A DNA stretch of 64,000 bases from Seriola aureovittata (Eukaryota; Chordata; Actinopteri; Carangiformes; Carangidae). Within the stretch, counting starts at the first letter, position 1. Each line of letters opens with the position of its first letter. The stretch lies in NCBI RefSeq assembly GCF_021018895.1, contig NC_079369.1, forward strand, positions 9,809,694-9,873,693, written 5' to 3'. Made by a program: the position numbers and the translations under genes. Shown here piece by piece: positions 28,487 to 38,720 of this stretch. Below the pieces are notes generated by a model. It saw only the letters and a list, made by a program, of their open reading frames with translations. It was not told where the DNA came from and searched no databases.

Positions 28487-31400
28487 CCAAATCTCCTCAC
28501 TACTAAAACTGCTAACAATGAGCCCCGTAAGAGATCCTAAGTGTCCAACATGATGTTTGTGTTAAGCCGTGTATTATAGAAGCCGACTTCTGGGTCTTGG
28601 GGGGAATGTTAAGCATGTTAATGAAGAGTGCATACTGAGGTTATTACTCAGTGTAATATGGATCCATTTAACACACTTATTGCACAGCCCATAGGAGCCT
28701 TAGTTCAAATGGAGAGAAGGAGTACTATACTTAATCTTGGCAACAGTAAATCAAAGAAGAACAGAACTGATTGTCTTCAACAAAACTGCTTCCAGCCAAA
28801 TTATTTTCTCCTTTAGGATTACAGGAAGAGACTGCCAACAGAATGAAAACTGCGCAGCCTTCTTTCAAATGCAATTTGATGCAGAGAATGTAAATCAGAC
28901 AGATACTACAGGAGCCAGAAGATAACAGATGTCTCTACTGTTTCCAGAAGAAAACTTCTGGACAGAGCAACCAGCTCATCTGTGCGAGATGCGGTTTTCA
29001 GCTCCAGAGGGTGAAATCAAGCCGACATGTCTAGTAGACAGCGACATCAGTACAGCAGCTACGAGCCAAAGTCATCTTGGATTCCTACAACTCCCTGTTT
29101 GGCCACCGGTCTGTCAAAGACCATTAAACAAAGATACTGACATGCGACAGACAATTGCAGGAGAATAAATGGACAATTCTTGGATTAGCTGAAAAATGGA
29201 AAGGGAGTATGAATCAGCGAGGATCACTTTCCCCGTTAGAAATGTTGTTGAAACACTCTTTAGGCAACCATCTGTCAGTGGTTGTAGTCAGACAACTACC
29301 ATGTGTAAGGTTGTGTGACTATGTCGAAGCAGACCATGCTTGGGAAAAACACTCACTTTTAAGAACCCTTTACTGAAATAATACAAGTACACGAGACAAT
29401 AGTCTTGTTTGCCGTTTCAGTACTACATAGGGAGTTTCTCATACACCAGATATTCCCACACAATGAAAAAAAAAAAAATCCATGCACTCCACAGCGTCAC
29501 ATCATGGGAAATTGCATCTTCTTATCACATACACCATCTCCTTGCTCTGATATTAGCCCAGTGAAAAACAGCCTTCCCTTTCAAATATAATTGTCTGTAA
29601 AAAGTCTGTAAAAATAACCCTAAGCATTACAGATCACAGTGCTGGCATGCAGCCTCTAAACTTTATTAACATCCAGAGTCGGCCTGGCAAAGCTCCCAGC
29701 TCCCTGCAACTTAGAGTTACAAGCATTAACCTGAACAGGGCACCAGCATCACTTTCCCAAAATCCTCCACTTCCTCCCATCATGCCACACCGTGCTGTCC
29801 AGATTTGCTGCTAAAAAAAGAAACATGAAAAAGAAACATTTTGACAAAGCACCAGTCCACCTGTGCTTCAACGCTGCCTGTGCGATGACCAGGATGATAT
29901 CAATCTCTGCACTGATGAAACCTTAGAGGTCTTGACTCCAAGCCATGCATACGCTATAATAAATTTTGACTGAAAAATTTGCTTGCCAGTGCTTTAAAAT
30001 ATCGCCTTGAAAGAATAATTCAATTGATACTGTGTGATGAAACTTGGCTCTCTATCTCGGACAGTAATGCGCACAGATCTGTATCTGCCAAGACATAATG
30101 CACATATGAATATCTGAGTCCAAATCAGCAGAGTACAGACTAGCAAGTTGTCATGCTCAGGGTTTGTGATTGATGTCAACCCACATCATTCAGAGACAAG
30201 CAAGAGAAAAGTGTTTTTTTCTCAAAAGCAACCTCCATTCTATCGTTCCTTTGTGTACTTATTAGTCCTGGTAAGCAAGTTAATACAGCACAGGGGCTGG
30301 ACTGCATTGCACATGACTAGAGAATAAGTAATTCTTCCAGAACGCTGGGCTTCTATTAACGAGCACTAATAAAGTATATAAACTGCACTATTAGACTTTA
30401 TAATGTCTTTCATAGTCCTCTGGGGCAGCGCCAGCCAATGGTGCAATGAGCTGACTGGGCACTGCCCCATAGAAGCTTCCTGGCAGAGACGGAGAGAGAA
30501 CAAGAGAGAGGATAAAACTCAATCTTTTTGGCTGCTTTCTCCTCCGCTCTAATGAAGGCATTAAAACAGCCTCGGCTCGCATCATGTTTGCCCATTTGTT
30601 TTTGACCACTCGGTTGAAGCCAATGTTTGACTGGCTGGCTGATTAATCTCCATCATGACCAGCATTGTAAAAAGGGCCACTTCAGACACTATTTATGTTG
30701 AGCCATTTGAAACTGTAGCAGTTTTAAATGGTGATCTGTTTAAAAAGCTCTGATGCACACTTACCAACTATTACGTGTTGTGTATGTCTCACATCTTGAT
30801 CACACTTAAAATGCGATAAAGTGCTGATAGTGCCCTTCTCTCTGGTGGGAAAGATGAAACAGCAGCTTCCTCATGATTGACTCAAATGACCAAAACTGCT
30901 CATTCACAGTCACACAATCTGTTTTCTTATTGCTTGTTTATGTGGGTCAGTAAAGCCCTAATCCTTATGGCCACATCTCTCTCTCTCTCTCTCCTTCTGT
31001 CTCTCTCTCTCCAGCTGACAGCTGTGAGGGCCCCATCAGCTCTCGGCCCCGCTCTGGCAGAGGCAGCGCAGCGGCGGACGGCCGTCTTAACTGCCACAGT
31101 CAGAGTGGAGCGGATTTTTCTTTGATGAAACACAGCAGCGTCGAGCCAAGAACAGCAAGTGGCACAGCTGAGATGTAAATCAAAAACCCACCCATGTGCT
31201 AAGTCATACACAGAGAAGTCTGCGAGCCGGAGTCGCTGCTGTCTGAAAATGCATGAGTAATGCAGACACTAAAGACATGCGGTCAGCTGTGGCATGCCTG
31301 TCCAGGCGAAAATAATCAAGAGACGAGAGAAGTCTCTCTATCTTTGCTGCAAACAGTTAAAAAGGTAAAAACAAGTCTGTTTTAATTCACAAGACCTGGC

Positions 31401-33361
31401 AGCGTAATCCCCTCATCAGCAAAAGTGTAGTGCGTGAAACTCTGAGTACTTCTCAAGGCAAGGTTTGGTTCTAAAAATACATTTTTATGATGATATATCT
31501 GAGCCAACTCTGCAGCTTTCTCTTGATTAAACTGAGGCCCAGAGCAAATTTCTTCTGGTATTCCAGAGATATTTCGACACTTACTCAAACCAGATCATAT
31601 TTTTGCTGTGTGACTGTTTGGATTTCACTGGTAGAATGAATGTCAGAATGCCTTTGGTTACAGCGAGATGCCATAGTCATACCACACTGGTCACATAAGA
31701 ATGAGAACATCTGACCCGACTGACACTGAGTATAGAAAGAGGGAGAAGGACAACAGGGAGACTACAGTGCTAAAGATTCTCATGATCATTTTTGCAATAT
31801 CAGAGGACTACTTCAGAAGAAACAGTCACAATCTCTCATTAATCTCCTTCTCTTTCTTTGAATCCAACCACATTCAAGTTGATGCAGCACTCGTCTCTTC
31901 CTCTGCCACTTATCTCCTGTTTCCACACACGTCACGTGTATCCCTTGCCAAGTTTGATTGAGGTGATTCAGCCAAGCAGATGCCAGACCAGGGGTGTTCT
32001 CTCACTCTCCCTCTCTAGTGGCTGTGACTCAGGAAGCGCTCTCATTCCATTACCCAGCATTCCCTCCTCAACTTCTCAGCCAGACAGAGGTTTACGGGAA
32101 TACCGCTGCAGAATCATCACCGGGCCTCGGCTTTATGAATCAATGGAACATGCTGCAAACATTACACCCTGCAACACCCTTCCCAGGCAGCACCCTCACA
32201 TTTGCCCATAACTCACTGCTGAGCTCATACGAGACGCAAAAGACGTGGGCTGAGGCTCGCTCTTTGGCTCATGGGAATGTACTGACTGGTGAGAAACCTT
32301 GTGAAAAGAATGCTACTATTACTGTACTACTGCGATATGAATAAACATGCCCACATGTGTAGGTCCACATGAGTTAGGGTCAGGCAGAAATGCAGAAAGA
32401 GAGGATGTCTGGCTGTTTGTTTCGAGATTCCAAGTAAAATACAGCTGTGTACAAACCGACAAGGAAAACCAAAAAACGTTTTCACTATTTGGTTAAAAAA
32501 AAAAAAGCTCTTGGTCAACCTCGGCCGTGAAACTAAGTGAACTGCAAGTTCAATAAAAGGTCAAATCTGTTTAAGCAGCAGTGACAGCAAAATGTTTTCT
32601 CTGAGGGTTTCACAACATCTGGGTGGGAGAGCTGCCATAACCTGGCCCTGCTGCTACATCCTTTTGGCATATTGACCAACAGTGATGTTGAGATCTTCAG
32701 TTACTCTGTCAAACTCAAAGTTAACTCATTTCCTTAATAGAGAAGAGGTCCGCAGAGGTGGCAGAGATCCGGTCTATTGCTGACAATTCAGCAGAGAAAA
32801 AAAATATTTGTTCCAGATTAGAGACGTTTCAATGTCAGATTTTCACTACACGATTCTCGTGACCAAAATAATTCACAATAACAATATTATCACGATATTT
32901 ATAGAAAATTAAAAACAATAATAACACTGCTATCAGTCAAATTCACCTTAAACTTTGTTTATTGTGTGTTTTGTCTCTTTGTTGGAAAATGAATTAGACT
33001 TAAAGTGTAGGGAGGTGGAGAAAGGCATCTCCCATCACAATATTATCATGTGTATTATGAACACAATATCAATATTTCATTCTTTAAATATCATAGTTAT
33101 CATCAATACCAGTACATCGCAATACCCCTATTTTAGAAAAGGAAAGAATGATTATATTGTTATAATTCAAATTTTTATGGACAAGTGAAAATGTGAGAGT
33201 GGCACAAAGCCAACATTTTAGTTTATGGTGTATCTGATGATTCGACTATGCAAACGATAATTCATTTTCAGCTTTGCTTGAGTATAATTAAAAATACAAT
33301 AATTCCAAAAATTAGCATTTACTAAAGAAGATTAGTTTGGGCATCAAGGTTGCTGTTTCAT

Positions 33362-33459
<98 letters not shown>

Positions 33460-34873
33460 TAAAAACAGACAATACACTACACTACAGAAAATGTATGCTT
33501 GATTTAAGCTTGAACCTTCTACCAAATGACAGAAGCTCATATTCATTCTAAAGAAAATGACAAGGGTCAGCCATATTGGCTTGATTAACAGTTTCTTCCT
33601 CAAATATTTCCTGTAAAGATGTTGCTGGCGCAAAAATACCTTTTATTTTCCCCTGCTGTTCTCATCACATTCTGGACATGAAATTTTAATTTCACAGTGA
33701 GATTGCCAAACCAGACAGTGACGCCATAGAGAATTACTGATTCAGTAGTCACCCTGGAGAAGACCATGATTATAATGCTCTCATTTAATCCACACAGCCT
33801 AAATTTGCATAGAGTTTAAATACTGACCGATTCAAGATCAGACAAATTTAACACGGATACAAAATATTTGCACTGTGTCACCTGCTCAATCATTTCCCCC
33901 AGGTGATCAATCCATCCGTTGGCGATAAATATTCTAAAGATTTTGGATCTAATACCATCTCTTTGGTCTTTTCAAGAGGAAAAACCGTTTAGCCACCGCT
34001 AAAGAAACCGATTTATATACACTGCTGTCACACCCCTGATTCAGGAAAGTTGGTGTTATAATTTCACAATGAGACAAGTCAAAACCAAAACCAAAAAAAT
34101 GACTGAAATCCAAGATGAATAAACAATAGGATCTGTGCATACATCAAACCCAAATATAAAGCAATTATAAGCCTGAAGTCCAAGGTCATTTAAGAAATTC
34201 AAAACCCCATGAAACAGCTGAAGCAAACATTTTCCCGGAATTATAGCTGTATAAACATTTTACGTGACACAAATCTTAAGATTTATTTCGAGGAAACTAT
34301 CCAAAAAAGGCTGATATTTAAAATGTGAACAGCGGTTCCCTTGTAGGTTAGGCTGCGTACCATATTTTACTGGTTTCAATGAGATGTTGAAGATGAGAAC
34401 TATATGTATATTTTCAGAGCATTTAGAACAATTAGCACATCAGTGACTTTTTTACGAAGAGAAATTATCCAGGGTTTTAACGTGACAGTGAAATCCATGC
34501 CATGTAATTTTTCTTGTCTTCTTTCTATAAAAAAATAAAAATAAATAGACCACATAGTTTGATTAGAATAACTGACTTAAGAAAAAGCAGTTAATGTGTT
34601 CCTCTGTGCACTGAACCAGAACTATTCACAGGCTACTGGGAAGCTGTCATTAAGTGTTTGACACAGCAGCGGCTCAGAGTGAGCTGTAATGGTCGGTTGT
34701 TTCTCATAACAGTCAGATTATCACCCTGCAGTCTGACGTCTACAAATGCTGCTGCGGAAAAACACAGGAAACTAAGTCAGTTTGAGAGAATTCAGCCTCA
34801 GTGCCAGTGCCACTTCACCACAAAAACGTGTGTGCGCATAGATTTATTTATATATATATGTGTGTCTGTGTGT

Positions 34874-34941
<68 letters not shown>

Positions 34942-37900
34942 ATAGCGTACGCTGGCACAATGTCAAAAAGTATTAGAAATGGATGCTAGTGGGTTTGTGT
35001 CCTTGCATACAGGTGTGTGTGCTCCATGTATAAAGACTATATGTGGAGACTTCTAGAAAACATGCCACACAATGACGTGCGTTAGCAAAACACAGCGGGG
35101 AATAGTCAAAGAAATGTAAAAAGTACCAACAATGATCAAATCCAAAAGTCCATTACTCATCTCTTTACAGGCTGAATCAACAGACAGACCTCTGCATTTA
35201 TCTGAGAGAGGGAGTGTGAGACTCCAGCACCCTCCTCTAACTCAAACATTTTCCTCAAATAAGCTCACAGACTCGGCAGCATCGTCCCAGCCAGGAGAAA
35301 CGTTAGTAAGGTATCAAATGATGCTAGAGTACACACTTCATTCAAACCTGATATTCTTTTTCAAGAGGGGTCAAGTGTTTTTCTTTGCAAGCTAAATATT
35401 TTCTTTGCTGGTGGGCACTAATATTTATAGCACATCTATATACTCGCAGTGTTAGGATGATCCGCGGCTGTTCCACTCACAGGGAGCAACGCACATGGTT
35501 TCCAAACCTACGCACCAGGTGTGACATAAGCCACTGTGATTTGTGCGTCATTCAACTTGTTACAAAAAAAAAAAAAAAAACAGCAATTTTCCTTGAATTC
35601 AAGCTGGGAATGGCTTTTAAAATGCAAAAAGGAGGTCGCATAGAAACGTTTGCATTTAGGATCCCAGGTGCATAAGAACAGAATCCCAGTCTGTATCGAC
35701 CTGAACAGAAATGATGCCCCACCACACAACGTCACTTCAATCTTACACTCTGTAACTCACTCATTCATTATTAACTTATTGTCCTAAATCTGTTTCTCCC
35801 TCCCCTATTTACGACTTTATTTGAACACTTGTAAACAAACATGTATCAAATTACTTATTCAATTAAGAAAAAAAAAACAAAAAAAAACAGCAAAGCAGTT
35901 CTGAATGCAAATGTCTCATAGTTCTGCTCGGAAACAGCACAGTTTCCCTATTAGATGAAACATCAGCAGAGGACAATATTTTATAATTTTTTATCACTGA
36001 GTAATCCTTCACATTTTGCAATCACAGGGAACATGTTAGAGGTCAGAAATCTCCCGTCTGAGGTAAGTTCTTCTCCCTACCGTCTCACTTCCCTCAGGAT
36101 AAATATTACAGTCTGTGTTTGTTCAGAAATTCTTTTCAGTATAAATCTAAAGTAATGGTTGAGAACGTAGTTTAAACTCTAGCTCTGTCCCCGAATGGGA
36201 GTGTGTAATACGATCAGCCTGAAATGAGGCACGATACAAAAGACTGATGAGTACTGAGATCACTTTCATACTCAGCAAAAAGAGACTATAAAACAACAGA
36301 GAAATGCCTGGAAGACAGCACATATTCATATAGGATACAGGCAGCAACAATAGCAGTACAAGTCGAGCCCAATGAAACTTTTTATTACTCAAATATAACT
36401 GCAAAAAAATGTGAAAATAAATTACTGCCAAATCATGAAACCCATTTAGCTGAATCAATAAGGAAATAGTTGTTGGGTTATGTTTTTTTTTTGCTCTCCA
36501 GAAAACTATTTTAATTCATAAACCCACAAGATGCTGAAGTTATTAAAAATATCACTCAGCTGCCTCACTGAGTCAGAGCAAAACAAACGGACATGTATGC
36601 GTCTGCTTCAGACTTAATCTGCACAACATAATCCACAAACACATAACACATCTTGCATTCCCACAATTTACGGGAAGCGAGTTCAAAAGCGTTGCAAAGA
36701 CAATGAGACGATTCATTCTGGTACGAGGATGCTGGGGATGGAGGGCTGAGGGCACAACTGTGCTCCAAGAGAACTCATAAATGCTGAGAGACACATTCAG
36801 CAGACATATGGTTTGTGTTTAGCAAGAAGAAACAATAATCAAATCCGTTGATCCTCTTCTTGCTGCAAGGATGATTGCTAATATAAAAGTCTGTTCCGTC
36901 TAATCATAATTTAGGATGGGGCTGTAATTACCTCCGCCCTCTCACAACAACACTCTGTCTAAACAGGATGGAGCAGGCTTCCACAGAGACTGAAGAGCCC
37001 AATTTCCACTCTGAATGCTATCTGTATGACAGTGCTCATTTCATCTATGTAATTGTTGTTTTAAAGTTTTCGCTTTCACTGATGAGCCCATGTCAAAGTT
37101 TATTTTATTTTTTCAAAAAGGCACTGAATGAGATTTAAAAAGCAAATTTGAGCACTCCGATTTAAAATGTCACTCAAGTATTTTTTTTTTTTTAAATTAA
37201 GAGCAAAAGTTGAGAACAAACATTTCCCAATTCATTCATTCATGAAAGTATTGTTTCAAACCGTCAAAAGCTTGAAGCTGCCACAGTGTTCCACATTCAG
37301 CTAAATGAGCCAACATCACACTAATCCTCCCATGACCTAAAGGCTGTCATGCCTTGTTAACATCCACAGGAAACGCACGTTTGCTTGGCAGTTACTCCAC
37401 ATACTGCACATCACTTCGCATGGCCTTCATGTGCAATAGACACTTTGATTGTGGTGGTAATTTATGAATTGGCCAAGGATCCAAGTGAGTTCTGGGTTTG
37501 ATTAACAGACCTAATCCACAACTGCAAACAGGGTTCTCAACACAAAGGCACAGTACAGCTGCATCAAAGGATGCGCTAGAGGAGCCATATGGAAGCTGCA
37601 TAATTTCACATGATGGCTTTTAACAAATCTCAAATAACCTGGAAACTGATAATTGGTGGAACTGGCAAGACTGAGGCAGCTGCTGTTTGACTGGATTTGT
37701 TACTGTTATCCTCATAGTTTGCTTTAATAAGAGGCAATTATATTATTACATCAAATGTTGTTATAATTTTTCCACCACATCCAGAAATTTGATCAACTTC
37801 GTGACCACCTCAGTAGCATCAATTACGCTCACATTAAAGGACGTGCAGGGCCTACCTTGCATGGGCGGGAGAGAGAAGCACGAACGCGGAGTTTTGGCTG

Positions 37901-38135
37901 ACAGATGCGCTTTTTGCTCGGACGCGATGAGTCGCTTCGGGCTGGCGCAGTTCATGTGAGTCGGGGTGTCATGGGGGCTCCGGCAAATCTGAGACGCAAA
38001 ACCACCGCTCCCGGCTCGCCGCGCACAGATGTCCGCCTTGCTGCCGTACACGGAGAGCGTCAGGCCGGTGAAGTCCGTGAAATTCGGGGTCTGACAGTGG
38101 CTGACCATCCCGAACAGCGCTGAGGAGTTCTGCAT
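7108..38135 (-). CDS. glis1: GLIS family zinc finger protein 1, 5' part (3' end outside window)
   Basis: GLIS1 is a nuclear Kruppel-type factor that binds GLI-like DNA sites through five C2H2 fingers. Three coding exons join in phase on the minus strand: 38135-37856 (ends with phase base G), 10125-9933 (starts TG, ends AG) and 8665-7108 (starts A, ends phase 0). The joined product is about 677 residues. A Ser/Gly/His-rich N-terminal region carries the GLIS-type block LKKRCLSL...MVACVNGFR. Finger 1 is at about 609-632 (CX4C, HX4H), finger 2 at 643-668, and finger 3 starts at Cys676. The finger sequence AAYEQQEEL, GCIRRYKPF and KCM matches GLIS1 better than GLIS3 (ALYDQQEEL, GCPRRYKPF, KCT). 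Linkage to dio1 and ssbp3 agrees. The a or b teleost paralogue cannot be decided. Fingers 3-5 and the C-terminal region are not in the window. Confidence 0.9.
8666..9932 (-). other. glis1: glis1 intron 2
   Basis: This 1267 nt intron is bounded by the donor GTAAAG (9927-9932, minus strand) and the acceptor CAG (8666-8668). It contains a run of 14 C at about 9487-9500. No additional exon is visible. The open frames around 9233-9790 lack family resemblance and splice context. Confidence 0.85.
9933..10125 (-). CDS. glis1: glis1 coding exon starting with the VNGAY...SEK motif
   Basis: The exon is 193 nt on the minus strand. Its acceptor is a CT-rich tract ending TTTTCCAG, and its donor is CACAG followed by GTAAAG. 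It needs one base (G) from the upstream exon to make Val, and leaves AG to pair with the A that opens the 8665-7108 exon (Arg). Both junctions therefore keep a single frame. The peptide starts VNGAYCSEK, resembling the VNGSYGHSSEK region I recall from the long mammalian GLIS1 isoform, and is otherwise acidic then Gly/Leu/Pro-rich. It carries no named domain. The phase fit on both sides makes the assignment firm. Confidence 0.85.
10552..10571. repeat. poly-A run
   Basis: An uninterrupted run of about 20 A in glis1 intron 1. No flanking element could be assigned; it may be the tail of an old retroposed copy. Confidence 0.8.
10841..10905. repeat. Fragment of a common fish interspersed repeat
   Basis: The text CTTGATGATGTTTCACCTCT followed by CAAAAGGCTTCTTCAGT resembles a repeat seen very often in fish genomes (a 'gtttcacc...catccaagtggcttcttcagt' core). 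This is recognition from memory, with visible divergence. It is a short intronic fragment with no coding content. Confidence 0.45.
14250..14315. repeat. (TG)n microsatellite
   Basis: About 33 uninterrupted TG units on the plus strand, so CA repeats in the glis1 pre-mRNA. The VCVC and HTHT frames through it are artefacts. Confidence 0.97.
14325..14505 (+). repeat. Fish interspersed repeat of the 'gtgaggacattttggccggtcctc' type
   Basis: Just after the TG tract the sequence contains GTGAGGACATTTTGGCCGGT, then CAAAGAGCTGTTTGAGCCTT, then a run of TTAGG-like units (ATTAAGATTAGGAATAGG) and CATTTAGCTGTGATGG. That order matches a repeat common in teleost introns, usually found beside a CA/TG tract. 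No coding capacity. The family name is not certain to me. Confidence 0.55.
17276..17346. repeat. (CA)n microsatellite
   Basis: An almost perfect CA repeat of about 35 units in glis1 intron 1, flanked by a C-rich leader and a CT-rich trailer. Confidence 0.97.
21061..21425 (+). repeat. Interspersed 'GCTAA/TTAGC' repeat of percomorph type
   Basis: A run of GCTAA and TTAGC words (GCTAAATGCTAATGCTAGC, GTTAGCATGTTAGC) leads into GGGATCACCAAAGTTATTAC, TTCATCCTGAGGGGCACATG and CCAAATTTCATAGTAATCCA. This combination is a high-copy repeat of spiny-rayed fish, recognised from memory. The copy is clearly diverged and non-coding. It supports a percomorph origin for the window. Confidence 0.6.
24225..24300 (+). 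repeat. Possible SINE fragment
   Basis: GGTTAGATTCTGGCTAGGGA followed by TTGTTGCATGTCATTCCCCC resembles the B-box-to-body part of a tRNA-derived fish SINE (GGTTCGATTCC-like, then TGCATGTCATTCCCCC). The A box could not be traced convincingly, so this is only a candidate fragment. Confidence 0.3.
28444..28482. repeat. (CA)n microsatellite
   Basis: About 19 CA units in glis1 intron 1. Confidence 0.95.
30990..31210. promoter_or_regulatory. GC-rich island in glis1 intron, candidate enhancer
   Basis: An AT-rich intron is interrupted here by about 150 bases of GC-rich, CpG-containing sequence (31020-31160). The overlapping CAGCTGACAGCTGTG at about 31013-31027 combines E-box-like CAGCTG words with a MEIS/TGIF-type TGACAG. 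There is no supported open frame or splice signal. The regulatory reading is inference; it could also be an unrecognised alternative exon or promoter. Confidence 0.25.
32821..33130. repeat. Degenerate AT-rich interspersed repeat
   Basis: The segment contains repeated ACAATATTATCACGATATTT-like and ATCAATACCAGTACATCGCA words, with weak inverted symmetry between its two ends (the left and right ACAATATTATCA occurrences). It resembles non-autonomous DNA-transposon derivatives scattered in fish genomes. No coding capacity; the family is not determined. Confidence 0.4.
33369..33457. repeat. (CA)n microsatellite
   Basis: About 44 perfect CA units, the longest uninterrupted dinucleotide tract in the glis1 introns. 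Confidence 0.97.
34858..34940. repeat. (TG)n microsatellite
   Basis: A TG tract with two early interruptions (TCTG, TATG) following a short TATA run. Confidence 0.95.
37856..38135 (-). CDS. glis1: glis1 5'-most visible coding exon
   Basis: On the minus strand this open frame ends CCCATGCAAG followed by GTAGGC, a usable donor at 37855. The exon leaves phase base G, exactly what the 10125-9933 exon needs to form Val-Asn-Gly. I chose the Met at 38135, which gives 93 codons beginning MQNSSALFGM. The frame stays open upstream to another ATG at 38228. There is also an acceptor-like CTGTGCAGCAG ending near 38180, so the exon could instead begin there and continue an earlier exon. Codons are markedly GC-richer than the surrounding AT-rich intron. 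No domain is recognised; the peptide is Ser/Cys-rich. Assignment rests on frame, donor, phase and linkage, not on strong family similarity. Confidence 0.65.
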
Positions 38136-38179
38136 TGATGCCTCGGCTTGCCCATGCAGTGTGTAGCCGCTGCTCACAT

Positions 38180-38720
38180 TACCTGCTGCACAGGAAAATA
38201 GATAAATGACTGCAAAATGTATAAACAACGCCGAGACACCTTAAGTCCGTGCCACAGAGCGTGATAACGGGCATTCATTTGAACAGGAAGAATGAACACA
38301 TTGGACAAAAAGCAATTAAACTTCAGGGATTTGGCAACACCTACCTTGTCCGATGAGCCTATAAGGAGCAGGAAACGTCTAATTGCGCACATCAGCATGT
38401 TTATCAAACACGAGGGGGAGGCATTTGCAAGCCTGATCGATAGCATCCTCTCAGTGAGGATCAGTCTTCAGCATCCCATGCGTCTCCCTCCCCACTTCTC
38501 TCTCTCTCTCTCTCTCTGAGATTGACACCCGATAGCTCCGCTGCTCTGCAGAACTCGGGCGCACCAATGAAGACTGTGTCCGTGTTTCTGTGGGAGGATA
38601 AGATCTGGATCAAGACGGCTGTGTTGCCGTAAATCTGAGCTTGGATGTAAAAGTTTGCGAGTGGCCGCATGTGCGTATATGACCCCGTATGCTCTCAGCC
38701 ATAATGCATCCAGTGACAGG
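38180..38720 (-). promoter_or_regulatory. glis1: Probable glis1 5' region
   Basis: Upstream (on the minus strand) of the first visible coding exon is a moderately CpG-containing stretch with a CT tract (38497-38518) and, read on the minus strand, CTTCATTGGTGCGCCCGAG with an ATTGG (CCAAT-type) box near 38564. This is a plausible promoter or 5' UTR for the visible exon, but no transcription start can be fixed from sequence alone. Confidence 0.3.

Larger units (their letters stand above)
10126..37855 (-). other. glis1: glis1 intron 1 (27.7 kb)
   Basis: The exon pair 37856-38135 and 9933-10125 is phase-compatible (G plus TG), so this whole stretch reads as one large intron. No tRNA, rRNA or further coding exon was recognised. 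It carries long CA/TG microsatellites, several degenerate fish interspersed repeats (listed separately), A- and T-runs, and GC-richer islands such as 26520-26830, 31010-31210 and 32030-32300 that may be regulatory. The longest open frames inside it (for example 18442-18831 plus and 19712-20119 minus) have repeat-driven or unrecognisable sequence. Confidence 0.7.

Noticed and set aside
31858..32344. Two overlapping plus-strand frames of about 117 codons
   Set aside because: Both open, neither with splice context or known motifs; more likely a low-stop GC-richer patch, possibly regulatory.
37761..37855. Extension of the glis1 distal exon to the stop at 37761
   Set aside because: A donor (CAAG followed by GTAGGC) with the right phase ends the exon at 37856; the extension is AT-rich and intronic in character.
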